Assembly: GCA_017405305.1 (NCBI GenBank)
Contig: JAFRAT010000017.1
Span: forward strand, 1-64,000
Reading direction: 5' to 3'
Length of the DNA stretch: 64,000 bases
Source: Aeriscardovia sp.
Lineage (GTDB): Bacteria; Actinomycetota; Actinomycetes; Actinomycetales; Bifidobacteriaceae
Shown here: piece by piece, positions 44,064 to 51,122 of the stretch
Layout: every line of letters starts with the position of its first letter
How positions within the stretch are numbered: position 1 is the first letter of the stretch
The notes under the pieces: generated by a model
Told to the model about the DNA's origin: nothing
The model's input: only the letters and a program-made list of their open reading frames with translations
The model's database searches: none
Position numbers and translations under genes: made by a program

Positions 44064-45704
44064 TCACTTGCTTTCGCCGGTGTCGGAAGCGCCGCTGCCG
44101 TCATCGTTGTTGTCGGCGTCGGAACCGCCGTGATCGATGCCCTTATCGACGTCGTTCGTATTGTCGCCGCTGCCGTTCGCGGCTTCTTCGGCCAGGAGCT
44201 TGTCGAGGGCGGCGTCCCAGTCCATCATGCCGCGCGGAGCTGGGCTGTCCGTTGCGGACGTCCCGTTCGCTGTGGCGTCGGAAGAGCCGGTGCTGGAGCC
44301 GCCTTCGCGCCTCGCGCTTGGGGTATTGCTTTCGTCGGTCATGTTCCCGTTGCTCGCAATGCCGCGGCGCGCCGCGCTTCCGTTGATCGCGTTGCCGTCG
44401 GTGCCGGGAATCTGCGGCAGCAGGTCCGGGTGGGCCCAGTGGGCGTCGCGGGACGCCGCACCGTCAGCTGTGAGCTTCTCCCAGACGCCGCAGGCCTCGC
44501 GTGCCGCGCGTGGGCGCAGCTCCAGACCCAGCAGGCTCTCGAAGGTCCGTTCGGCCGGACCGCCCGCCGCGCGCCGCCGGCGCATCATCTCTCGCAGCTG
44601 GCCGATATGCGGCAGGAACGCGTTGCCGGCGCGCCAGGTGGCGCAGTCCACCCAGCCTTCGACGAGCGCGAGCATGGATTCCAGGCGGCGCTTGGCCTCG
44701 AGTTGCTCCGGGGATTCCTCCATGCCGACCTTGGCTAGGTTGACGGCCCCGCCGATCTCTCCGGGATTCATGGACACCGCCCCGCGCAGCTGTTCCTCGA
44801 CGGCATCAAGGTCGATGCCGATGCTGCGGGCGTATTTGTCGATGAGCACCTCGATCTGCGGCATCAGCCACGGCGTCGACGCGAACAGCCGGGCGTGCGC
44901 CGCTTCGCGCAGCGCGACAAAGCCCATGACCTCGTCGACGGGCAGCTTCAGGCCGTCGGCGAACGCCTGGATGTTCTCTGGCACGAGCGCGCCGGCTGGG
45001 TTCTCTGTCATGGCCATGCTTTGATCGAAGCTGCCGAACACCTCGTGCGCCAGGCGGCCGGAGGCCTGTCCGAGCTGGATGGCGAAAGTGGTGCTGCCCA
45101 GCAGCCGCATGATCCGACGCGGGTCCTTCATTCCCTCGGGGACGGGAATGGGCACCGGTCCGGCGAACAGGCCCGTGATTTCGCCGTCCAGGCCGCCCAG
45201 GCGTTCGGTGAACACGGATTCCAGCGCGGCGGTCGCCGACTTGGCTACGGGCGTCGCCAGCGTGAGCCAGGAGCCGATGGTCGCTTTCGTCCAGCCGGTC
45301 GGTGTGAGCACGTCGGGCTCGCCCGGCGCCGGGTCGAAGGCTGTCGCGGAGTCCAGCCACAGGTTCGCCCCGCTCAGGGCCGAGCGGGCCTGGCTCTCCT
45401 GCGCTGCGCTGAGGAAACCGCGGGAGTCCTCGCCGGCCTTGCGTTCGGCGAGCGTGGCCGCCAGACGGCGGTTGATAGGCTCCTGGTCGGAGCCGTCTGC
45501 CTGCGCGAAGGACGACATCCCGCTCTCGGCGAACGCGGCCAGCAGGTCGTGCATGTCCTGCGGCTTAGGGAGCTTGCCTGGGTCCTGCGACAGCAGCTGG
45601 TCCTGGATTTCCCGGGGGAGCCGCGAGAACTGGTTCCACAGGGCTTCGCCTTGGAGGGAACCGAAGGAATCGATCATCCACTGGTGCAGTTCGTTGCTGT
45701 CCAT
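44064..45704 (-). CDS. DUF2342 zinc-dependent metalloprotease-like protein
   Basis: A 546-residue member of the actinobacterial DUF2342 family (annotated as zinc-dependent metalloprotease or F420-associated hydrolase). The metallohydrolase-like helix reads GFVALREAAHARLFASTPWL, with the family's RE..H pattern in place of a full HExxH. The N-terminal HQWMIDSFGSLQGEALWNQF, LGSTTFAIQLGQASGRLAHE and QLREMMRRRRAAGGP blocks are also familial. The last 110 residues are Asp/Ser/Gly/Asn-rich and probably disordered. Divergent from the S16 protease gene, its usual neighbour in actinobacteria. Confidence 0.87.
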   Translation of the reverse strand: MDSNELHQWMIDSFGSLQGEALWNQFSRLPREIQDQLLSQDPGKLPKPQDMHDLLAAFAESGMSSFAQADGSDQEPINRRLAATLAERKAGEDSRGFLSAAQESQARSALSGANLWLDSATAFDPAPGEPDVLTPTGWTKATIGSWLTLATPVAKSATAALESVFTERLGGLDGEITGLFAGPVPIPVPEGMKDPRRIMRLLGSTTFAIQLGQASGRLAHEVFGSFDQSMAMTENPAGALVPENIQAFADGLKLPVDEVMGFVALREAAHARLFASTPWLMPQIEVLIDKYARSIGIDLDAVEEQLRGAVSMNPGEIGGAVNLAKVGMEESPEQLEAKRRLESMLALVEGWVDCATWRAGNAFLPHIGQLREMMRRRRAAGGPAERTFESLLGLELRPRAAREACGVWEKLTADGAASRDAHWAHPDLLPQIPGTDGNAINGSAARRGIASNGNMTDESNTPSARREGGSSTGSSDATANGTSATDSPAPRGMMDWDAALDKLLAEEAANGSGDNTNDVDKGIDHGGSDADNNDDGSGASDTGESK

Positions 45705-45760
45705 CGCTGTTGTGTCCCATCTGTTTTGGTGCGCTGATAACCGTCTATACTATGAAAAAT

Positions 45761-46651
45761 ATGTCTTCTTTGCACCGCGAGGTCTCGAGCTTGCAATCCG
45801 TTCAGCCATCAGGGGAAAAGTGTCGTTGGTGGCGTCGGAACGTCGGATGGATGTTGCTCGTCGTTCTGGTGGCGTGCCTGTTCCTCCCGACAAATTATGT
45901 CATCGAGATGCCCGGTCCGACGATGAACGTTCTGGGTCGCGAGACGCTCGACGACGGCGGATCCGGCAATGCCGCGGCCTCGAAGGAAGACGCCATCCGC
46001 ATCGCAGGTGCTCCGGTCAAGCCGACGAGCGGCAAGCTGCTGATGGTCACTGTCAACGTGGAAGGCTCGCCGCAAGACCCGATCAACGCCATGCAGACGC
46101 TGGCGGCCTGGTTCCATCCGCAGGAGGCGGTCATGCCGCGCGAGGTCGTGTTCCCTATCGGCGAGACGACGAAGGCCTACGACAAGCAGATCGATGGGCA
46201 AATGTCCGGCGCGCAGGGCCAGGCCCAGTCCGTGGCGCTGAAATTCATCGCGCAGCGGCATCTGGCGGATCTGGATGACCAGGACATCAGAATCGACATG
46301 AACGCAGGCGATGTCGGCGGCCCGAGCGCGGGGATGATGTTCGCGCTCGGTACTATCGACAAGCTGACGACCGGCACCATGGCGGGCGATCAGACCATCG
46401 CTGGCACCGGCACTATTTCCGCGGAGGAACAGATCGGTAAAATCGGCGGCATCCGGCTGAAGATGCTCGGTGCCCGCCGCGACGGCGCGTCCTGGTTCCT
46501 GGCGCCGTCCGGCAACTGCCCCGATGTCGCGGGCTACGTGCCCGCGGGACTGCGGGTCGTCAAGGTCTCGACGCTCTTGCAGGCCTACGACGCCGTCGTG
46601 GCAATCGGCCAGGGCCATGGAGCGGATCTGCCGACCTGCACGGCGAAGTGA
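45761..46651 (+). CDS. Membrane-anchored S16 (Lon-like, YlbL family) protease lacking an evident PDZ domain
   Basis: A 296-residue protein: one N-terminal membrane segment (VGWMLLVVLVACLFLPTNYV), an extracytoplasmic region beginning IEMPGPTMNVLGRE, and a C-terminal Lon S16 domain. The catalytic Ser is in VGGPSAGMMFALGTID and the Lys in IGKIGGIRLKMLGARRDGA. In YlbL-type proteins a PDZ domain normally lies between these parts; here MSGAQGQAQSVALKFIAQR leads almost directly into S16. TATACT at 45746-45751 places transcription start next to ATG 45761, which I chose; ATG 45752 overlaps the promoter. Probably a cell-surface processing or quality-control protease. Confidence 0.87.
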   Translation: MSSLHREVSSLQSVQPSGEKCRWWRRNVGWMLLVVLVACLFLPTNYVIEMPGPTMNVLGRETLDDGGSGNAAASKEDAIRIAGAPVKPTSGKLLMVTVNVEGSPQDPINAMQTLAAWFHPQEAVMPREVVFPIGETTKAYDKQIDGQMSGAQGQAQSVALKFIAQRHLADLDDQDIRIDMNAGDVGGPSAGMMFALGTIDKLTTGTMAGDQTIAGTGTISAEEQIGKIGGIRLKMLGARRDGASWFLAPSGNCPDVAGYVPAGLRVVKVSTLLQAYDAVVAIGQGHGADLPTCTAK

Positions 46652-46702
46652 TAAACAGGCGCAGGCATAGTGACGACGGGTGGCGAAGTAAAGAACGGCT
46701 GC

Positions 46703-46708
46703 TATGCT
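46703..46708 (+). promoter_or_regulatory. Predicted -10 element giving a leaderless DUF3052 mRNA
   Basis: TATGCT, with TGC ahead of it (extended -10), ends eight bases before the GTG start at 46717. No Shine-Dalgarno is visible. Confidence 0.4.
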
Positions 46709-46716
46709 CTTTGCTT

Positions 46717-47154
46717 GTGGTAAGCACAACCCCAACGCAGGCTGCAGGGCTTGGTTTCAAGAAAGATGACATTATTCAGGAGTGGCTCTGGGACGAGGAC
46801 GTCGACGAGGGTGTCCGCGACGCGATTTCGTCCATCACCGGCCAGGATCTTGTTGACGAGGATTATGACGGTGCCGTGGACGGCGCCATCATCTGGTGGC
46901 GCGACGGCGACGACGAGGACGCTTTGACGGATGATGTTGTCGACGCGGAGGCGCCGTTGGATCCCGACAGCCCCTTCTGGATCATCGCGCCCAAGCCAGG
47001 CCGCGACGGCGCGGCAAGCCCGTCGGTCATCCAGAACGCCGCCAAAAGCGCCGGCATGAACCCGGCCAAGCCGATGAGCCTCAGTGCCGACTGGAACGCT
47101 ATTCGCCTGCTGCCGTTCGGAGCGGGACGTCAGCGCCACTCCGCCGAGCATTGA
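46717..47154 (+). CDS. DUF3052 protein
   Basis: A 145-residue acidic actinobacterial protein. Family landmarks: DIIQEWLWDEDVDEGVRDAI, GQDLVDEDYDGAVDGAIIWW, and a C-terminal half ending SLSADWNAIRLLPFG. The function of the family is unknown. I chose GTG at 46717 because the family sequence begins a few residues later and a -10 element sits just upstream; an ATG at 46648 would add 23 unrelated residues. Convergent with the TM2 gene across a strong hairpin. Confidence 0.85.
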   Translation: MVSTTPTQAAGLGFKKDDIIQEWLWDEDVDEGVRDAISSITGQDLVDEDYDGAVDGAIIWWRDGDDEDALTDDVVDAEAPLDPDSPFWIIAPKPGRDGAASPSVIQNAAKSAGMNPAKPMSLSADWNAIRLLPFGAGRQRHSAEH

Positions 47155-47254
47155 GAGACCAGATACCGAGCGCCGCGCGCCAGGCCAGCGCGCGGCGGAT
47201 CCGGGTCGAAGCCGTCGGAGCGCGCCATTGTAGGCGCGTGAGTCCTATGAACAG

Positions 47255-47295
47255 AAAAGGGCGGCCGCGGAGGGAAATCCCGCGGCCGCCCTTTT
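47255..47295. terminator. Bidirectional terminator, 16-bp perfect stem
   Basis: AAAAGGGCGGCCGCGG (47255-47270) and its exact complement (47280-47295) flank a 9-nt loop; U-runs occur on both strands. Lies between DUF3052 (+) and the TM2 gene (-). Confidence 0.85.
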
Positions 47296-47331
47296 CCATG
47301 CCGTTTCGCGCCGGTGTCCGCTCCCGGCCGC

Positions 47332-47679
47332 TCAGTCCTGCAGCTGCATGCCCTCGGCGTCGAGATGCCATTTCGAACCCGGGTGCGAGGCGAGGATATT
47401 GATGCCCTCGACCAGGCCCCAGATGAGCGAGACAATCGGACCCACGCCCACGCACACCCAGCCCACGAGCGTCAGCAGCAGCTGGCAGATGCCTCTGCCG
47501 GTATTGCCCAGGTAAAAGTTGTGGACGCCGAAAAGCCCCAGGAAAATGCCATAGAGACCAGCGACGATTTTCGATTTCTCCGACATCCCCGGGCCGCGGA
47601 GGTATTGCTGCTGATAGGTCCACGGGGCGCGCTGGCGCGGATCAGGCCCGGTGAAGTTCTGGTTGCCGAAGTCGTTCAT
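47332..47679 (-). CDS. TM2-domain membrane protein
   Basis: A 115-residue protein with a hydrophilic Gln/Pro-rich N-terminus and the TM2 domain: KIVAGLYGIFLGLFGVHNFY, LGNTGRGICQLLLTLVGWV, then VSLIWGLVEGINIL. Two membrane hairpin segments. TM2 proteins are widespread with no established biochemical role. ATG 47679 follows AAAGGAG. tRNA-Val lies just upstream on the same strand. Confidence 0.88.
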   Translation of the reverse strand: MNDFGNQNFTGPDPRQRAPWTYQQQYLRGPGMSEKSKIVAGLYGIFLGLFGVHNFYLGNTGRGICQLLLTLVGWVCVGVGPIVSLIWGLVEGINILASHPGSKWHLDAEGMQLQD

Positions 47680-47703
47680 GTCGCTCCTTTCGCGCGGTTC
47701 GAG

Positions 47704-47777
47704 TGGGCGATGAGGGGTTCGAACCCCCGACATCCACGGTGTAAACGTGGCGCTCTGACCAGCTGAGCTAATCGCCC
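47704..47777 (-). tRNA. tRNA-Val (anticodon TAC)
   Basis: Minus strand: acceptor GGGCGAT/ATCGCCC, discriminator A, no encoded CCA. Anticodon stem CCACG/CGTGG encloses TTTACAC (TAC). T arm GGGGG-TTCGAAC-CCCTC has one G-U pair. Confidence 0.95.
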
Positions 47778-47912
47778 GGATCCCGTCCAGTCTACCAGCC
47801 ACTCCTCCGTTTCCGGGACGGCTGTGGCGTCGGCTCTCCTCTGCGACCGTGATCCGGGATAAAATCGAAACAGCTGTGCTCAGGGGTTCTCCCGCACAGA
47901 CAGGAGGCTCTG

Positions 47913-48347
47913 ATGGCAACAAGCTATGAGGTCAGGAAAATCTCGAGGCGCCTGGATTTCGCCAGGCGTTGGAAAGCGAAGGTATCAAAAATGGCTGGAT
48001 TCGAACTGGGCGACGGCGTACGCAAGGTGTTCCTCGCCGGGATCGGCGCCATCGCGGCGACCGCAGAGAAAGGCCAGAAGCTTGTCAACGATCTCGTTGA
48101 CAAAGGCGAGCTGACGGTCGACCAGGGAAAGTCCCTCAACTCCGAGCTGGCGCATCGCGTCAAGGAGAAGACGGGCGTCGTGCGCGATGCCGCCCTGGAA
48201 GGCCGCATGAAACTCATGTCCGACGAGGAGCGCGCGGAGTTCGTGCGCAAAGTCAACGAGTTCGCCCACGGCGCCGCGACCCGACCTGCCAAGTCGGCGG
48301 ACGGTTCCGCGGCAGCCGACTCCAAGGAGACGGCGGAGCAGCGGTGA
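47913..48347 (+). CDS. Phasin-like / PHA-granule-associated family protein
   Basis: A 144-residue, highly helical amphipathic protein. The core FELGDGVRKVFLAGIGAIAA then EKGQKLVNDLVDKGELTVDQGK resembles phasin (PhaI/PhaF) family proteins. The second half is Ala/Lys/Glu-rich with a disordered tail. ATG 47913 has a strong AGGAGG; an ATG at 47991 would keep the core. A hairpin CTGTGC/GCACAG (47874-47879, 47894-47899) precedes the Shine-Dalgarno. Its stop overlaps the GTG of the following ABC1-kinase gene by four bases, so they are coupled. No PHA synthase is in the window; storage-granule function is doubtful. Confidence 0.82.
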   Translation: MATSYEVRKISRRLDFARRWKAKVSKMAGFELGDGVRKVFLAGIGAIAATAEKGQKLVNDLVDKGELTVDQGKSLNSELAHRVKEKTGVVRDAALEGRMKLMSDEERAEFVRKVNEFAHGAATRPAKSADGSAAADSKETAEQR

Positions 48348-50089
48348 CGGCGGAGCAGCGGCCTGGCGGGACCGACCCGTCCCGGGGAAGCAAGGATGTC
48401 TACGGCGCCGTCGCCGTCAAGGCGGCCGGCGACTTGCGGAAAGCGGGGAAAGCGTCCGGCGAGGATGTCGACGATTCGCGCGGCAGCCGTCTCAAGCGGT
48501 TGAGACAGATCGTGGGCGTGCTGCGCCGCTACGACCTGTTCCGCGGGGTGACGCCCGACAAGCTGTGCAATATGCTGCAGGCGCTGGGCCCGACCTTCGT
48601 CAAGGCCGGCCAAATCCTGTCGATGCGTTCGGAGATCCTGCCGCAGTCCTACTGCGACGCGCTGGCCAAGCTGCGCACCCACGCCAATCCGATGCCGTAC
48701 CAAACCGTGCTGGACACGCTGGAATCCGAGTACAGCCGCCCGATTGACGAGGTCTTCTCCTCGATCGACCGGCATCCATTGGGTTCCGCGTCGCTGGCGC
48801 AAGTGCACCACGCCACGCTCGTGACGGGCGAGGACGTCGCCGTCAAGGTGCAACGTCCCGGCGCCCGCGAGATGATGGCGCAGGACATCGAAATCATGCG
48901 CTCCGTCATGAAGTGGGCGTCCCGTCTGCTCGGCGCCTGGCAAGTTGTCGATCTGCAAGGCGTAGTCGAGGAGATCTGGGCGAGTTTCCGCTCCGAGACC
49001 GACTTCCTCGAGGAGACACGCAGCCTGCAAGAATTCCGCGAGTTCACAGCGTCCTACCGCTACATGGACTGCCCACGCGTCTACCCGCGCTGGTGCACGA
49101 GGCGCGTGGTCGTCATGGACTATGTGCGCGGCATTCCGCTGGGCCACACCGGCGAACTCGAGGCCGAGGGCTACGACCTGCAGGAGATCGGCACCAAGCT
49201 TGTCGACAACTACTCCGCGCAGATCCTGGACGAAGGCTTCTTCCACGCCGACCCGCATCCCGGCAACATCATCGTGCGCGACGGGAAGATCGTCCTCATC
49301 GACCTAGGCATGACCGGGCGCCTGACGTCCCGCATGCGTTCGCTGCTGCGCGGCATGATCTTCGCGCTTGCCAAAGGCGATTCCGTGGAACTCGAGAACA
49401 GCTTGCTGAGCCTGGCGCGCCTCAAGAAGAGCACCGGCGGCGTGGACCGCGCCGCGCTGCTGAACGACATCGACGACATCGTCGACGGTTTCGGGACCAT
49501 CGACCTGGCGGAGCTGGACATCGGTCAGTTCGTCATGTCCCTGTTCCAGATGGTCGAGCGCAACGGCCTGGAGCTGCCCGGCAGCGTCACGCTCGTTGCC
49601 CGCGCGCTAGTCACACTCGAAGGCACGCTCACGCGGTTCATCCCGGACGTCAACATGCTGGAGGTTATCGAGAGGCATGTCAAAAGCTCTGAGAACATCC
49701 GCGACGTTGCACGCAAAGAGACCGTGAGCCTGACGACGGAAGGGCTGCGGGCCACACACGGCCTGTTCGGCTCTCTGGCGGATTCCAAGACGGCCATGCG
49801 CCAGCTGACGCGCGGACAGCTGAAAGTCAACGCCGAACTCGTCCACCCGCAGGGCGCCGTGCAGCAGCTGTCGTATATCGTCGACCGCTTGACGATGGCC
49901 ATCATCATCGCCGGCCTGTTCGTCGGCTCGTCCATCGTCTACTACGCCCGCATCCAGCCAGTCATCTTCGGCATCCCGGTCGTGGGCATGATGGGCTACG
50001 TCGTGGCCTTCGTGCTGGGCGTATGGATCGTGATCGACATCCTGCACAAGAACCACTTGCTCAAGAAGCGTGCCAAGCGCAGGCGATAG
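48344..50089 (+). CDS. ABC1/UbiB-family atypical kinase-like protein
   Basis: A 581-residue member of the UbiB/ADCK family, known from quinone biosynthesis and lipid-related functions. Landmarks: the KxGQ motif in FVKAGQILSMRSEILPQSY, the Ala-rich nucleotide loop PLGSASLAQVHHA, VAVKVQRPGA (Lys), ETDFLEETR, the catalytic loop FFHADPHPGNIIV, and metal-binding LIDLGMTGRL. Two C-terminal hydrophobic segments (TMAIIIAGLFVGSSIVYYA and PVVGMMGYVVAFVLGVWIVI) anchor it in the membrane, as is usual. GTG start overlaps the phasin-like stop. Quinone synthesis is not expected in a bifidobacterial relative, so another lipid substrate is likely. Confidence 0.9.
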   Translation: MTAEQRPGGTDPSRGSKDVYGAVAVKAAGDLRKAGKASGEDVDDSRGSRLKRLRQIVGVLRRYDLFRGVTPDKLCNMLQALGPTFVKAGQILSMRSEILPQSYCDALAKLRTHANPMPYQTVLDTLESEYSRPIDEVFSSIDRHPLGSASLAQVHHATLVTGEDVAVKVQRPGAREMMAQDIEIMRSVMKWASRLLGAWQVVDLQGVVEEIWASFRSETDFLEETRSLQEFREFTASYRYMDCPRVYPRWCTRRVVVMDYVRGIPLGHTGELEAEGYDLQEIGTKLVDNYSAQILDEGFFHADPHPGNIIVRDGKIVLIDLGMTGRLTSRMRSLLRGMIFALAKGDSVELENSLLSLARLKKSTGGVDRAALLNDIDDIVDGFGTIDLAELDIGQFVMSLFQMVERNGLELPGSVTLVARALVTLEGTLTRFIPDVNMLEVIERHVKSSENIRDVARKETVSLTTEGLRATHGLFGSLADSKTAMRQLTRGQLKVNAELVHPQGAVQQLSYIVDRLTMAIIIAGLFVGSSIVYYARIQPVIFGIPVVGMMGYVVAFVLGVWIVIDILHKNHLLKKRAKRRR

Positions 50090-50133
50090 TGAACGATGGA
50101 TGCGCGGTCGTGACGGTCGCGGCATGCGGCGCG

Positions 50134-50162
50134 TTGCCTTGGTCGCTTCGGTGGTGTATACT
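50134..50162 (+). promoter_or_regulatory. Predicted promoter of tRNA-His
   Basis: TTGCCT (50134-50139) and TATACT (50157-50162) with a 17-bp spacer, about 29 bp upstream of the tRNA. Confidence 0.65.
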
Positions 50163-50190
50163 CCGAACCGTTGCGCACACATGCGCGCAT

Positions 50191-50264
50191 GGTGGACATA
50201 GCTCAGTTGGTAGAGCACCTGATTGTGGTTCAGGAGGTCGCGTGTTCGAGCCACGTTGTCCACC
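50191..50264 (+). tRNA. tRNA-His (anticodon GTG)
   Basis: Extra G-1 at 50191 pairs with discriminator C (50264), the tRNA-His hallmark. Acceptor GTGGACA/TGTCCAC, anticodon loop TTGTGGT within CCTGA/TCAGG. No encoded CCA. Confidence 0.96.
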
Positions 50265-50273
50265 CGTTCGGAG

Positions 50274-50301
50274 AGCCGGGGCCTTCGGGTTCCGGCTTTT
50301 T
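50274..50301 (+). terminator. Intrinsic terminator after tRNA-His
   Basis: AGCCGGGGCC (50274-50283), UUCG tetraloop, GGTTCCGGCT (50288-50297) with two G-U pairs, then a run of T to 50301. Confidence 0.9.
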
Positions 50302-50431
50302 CATAGCTTTCCCCGGTGGAATGCAGGGGGGGTGTCCTCCGTCGTGGGTCCGCTCGCGGCCATCCTCGCGTAGGGGAGGAATTCCAAGGCTTTTCTCGAG
50401 CCAAGGGACATCTGCCAATCGTGTCCGCCTG

Positions 50432-50699
50432 AGTAAAGGGGTCCCCGTGCTGCAGGGCGTCGACCTGGACCGCGAGCCAGACGAGTCCGCGTCGCGATCC
50501 TCGGCGAATCAACGCTCATGAGCATCATCGGCGGTCTCGACCGCCGGTTCGAGGGGATGGTCCGCGTAAGCGAGCGGCTGTTCGGCTATTACGACAAGAA
50601 AACCATGAGCGAATACCGGCGGCGTGACGGTCGGCCACATCTCCAGGATTTGCCGTCTCAGCCACATCGATGCGTTCGCCGCCAGCTGCAGAGATAGAA
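50432..50699 (+). pseudogene. Degenerate ABC-transporter ATPase remnant
   Basis: Conceptual translation in changing frames gives KGVPVLQGVDLDREPDE, then MSIIGGLDRRFEGMVRVSER followed by LFGYYDKKTMSEYRRR, then TVGHIS and LSHIDAFAA. These line up with the start of a MacB/LolD-type ATPase (L-x-G-V-D-L before Walker A, S-I-I-G-G-L-D after it, and the GHISQ-like Q-loop region). The Walker A itself is destroyed, at least two frameshifts are needed, and the rest of the gene is missing. It lies between tRNA-His and tRNA-Leu/Thr, a typical recombination site. The preceding 50302-50431 shows nothing recognisable. Confidence 0.65.
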
Positions 50700-50712
50700 A
50701 CCCGGAGCGGGA

Positions 50713-50752
50713 AAAGGCGGCCGCGGGCGAGGGACGGATCAGGGCCGCCTTT
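50713..50752 (-). terminator. Terminator for the minus-strand tRNA-Leu/Thr pair
   Basis: AAAGGCGGCC (50713-50722) is the exact complement of GGCCGCCTTT (50743-50752); on the minus strand the stem is followed by a U-run (TTTTC). Loop about 20 nt. Confidence 0.6.
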
Positions 50753-50788
50753 AGAACCAAGGAAAACCAAGGAAAACCAAGGAAAACC
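50753..50788. repeat. 10-bp tandem repeat (GGAAAACCAA)
   Basis: Three full-length units from 50761 to 50790 (the last ending GG instead of AA) plus a partial leading unit, immediately beside the tRNA-Leu 3' end. Confidence 0.8.
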
Positions 50789-50796
50789 GGGGACCG

Positions 50797-50876
50797 TGCG
50801 CGAGAAGGGACTCGAACCCTCATGTCAAAGACACAGGAACCTAAATCCTGCGCGTCTACCATTTCGCCACTCGCGC
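50797..50876 (-). tRNA. tRNA-Leu (anticodon TAG)
   Basis: Minus strand: acceptor GCGCGAG/CTCGCGC, discriminator A. Anticodon stem CAGGA/TCCTG encloses TTTAGGT (TAG). Variable arm TGTC-TTTG-ACA, T arm with TTCGAGT. Class II tRNA. Confidence 0.94.
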
Positions 50877-50930
50877 GAGAACGGGGCGGCAGGCCTTCCA
50901 TCGTCGGGAAAGCGCCGCCGCACAAAAAAG

Positions 50931-51003
50931 AGCCACTTGACAGAATCGAACTGTCGACCTTCTCATTACGAGAGAGACGCTCTACCGACTGAGCTAAAGT
51001 GGC
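50931..51003 (-). tRNA. tRNA-Thr (anticodon CGT)
   Basis: Minus strand: acceptor GCCACTT/AAGTGGC, discriminator U, no encoded CCA. Anticodon loop CTCGTAA (CGT); stem TCTCT/TGAGA with a U-U at 31-39. T arm GACAG-TTCGATT-CTGTC. Probably co-transcribed with tRNA-Leu downstream. Confidence 0.92.
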
Positions 51004-51122
51004 CTTCCGCTTGCCGAAACAGACAATCCCACACAAGCACGACCAGCATAGCCTGTTATTTCGATATTGTCCACTTGACTATCACGCCGGCGGCCGCAGG
51101 AGAGGCGTGTACCCTGGAAAAA

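Noticed and set aside
50753-50790. Tandem repeat as a possible CRISPR or iteron origin
   Set aside because: Units are only 10 bp with no spacers, and just three copies; no replication or cas gene is near.
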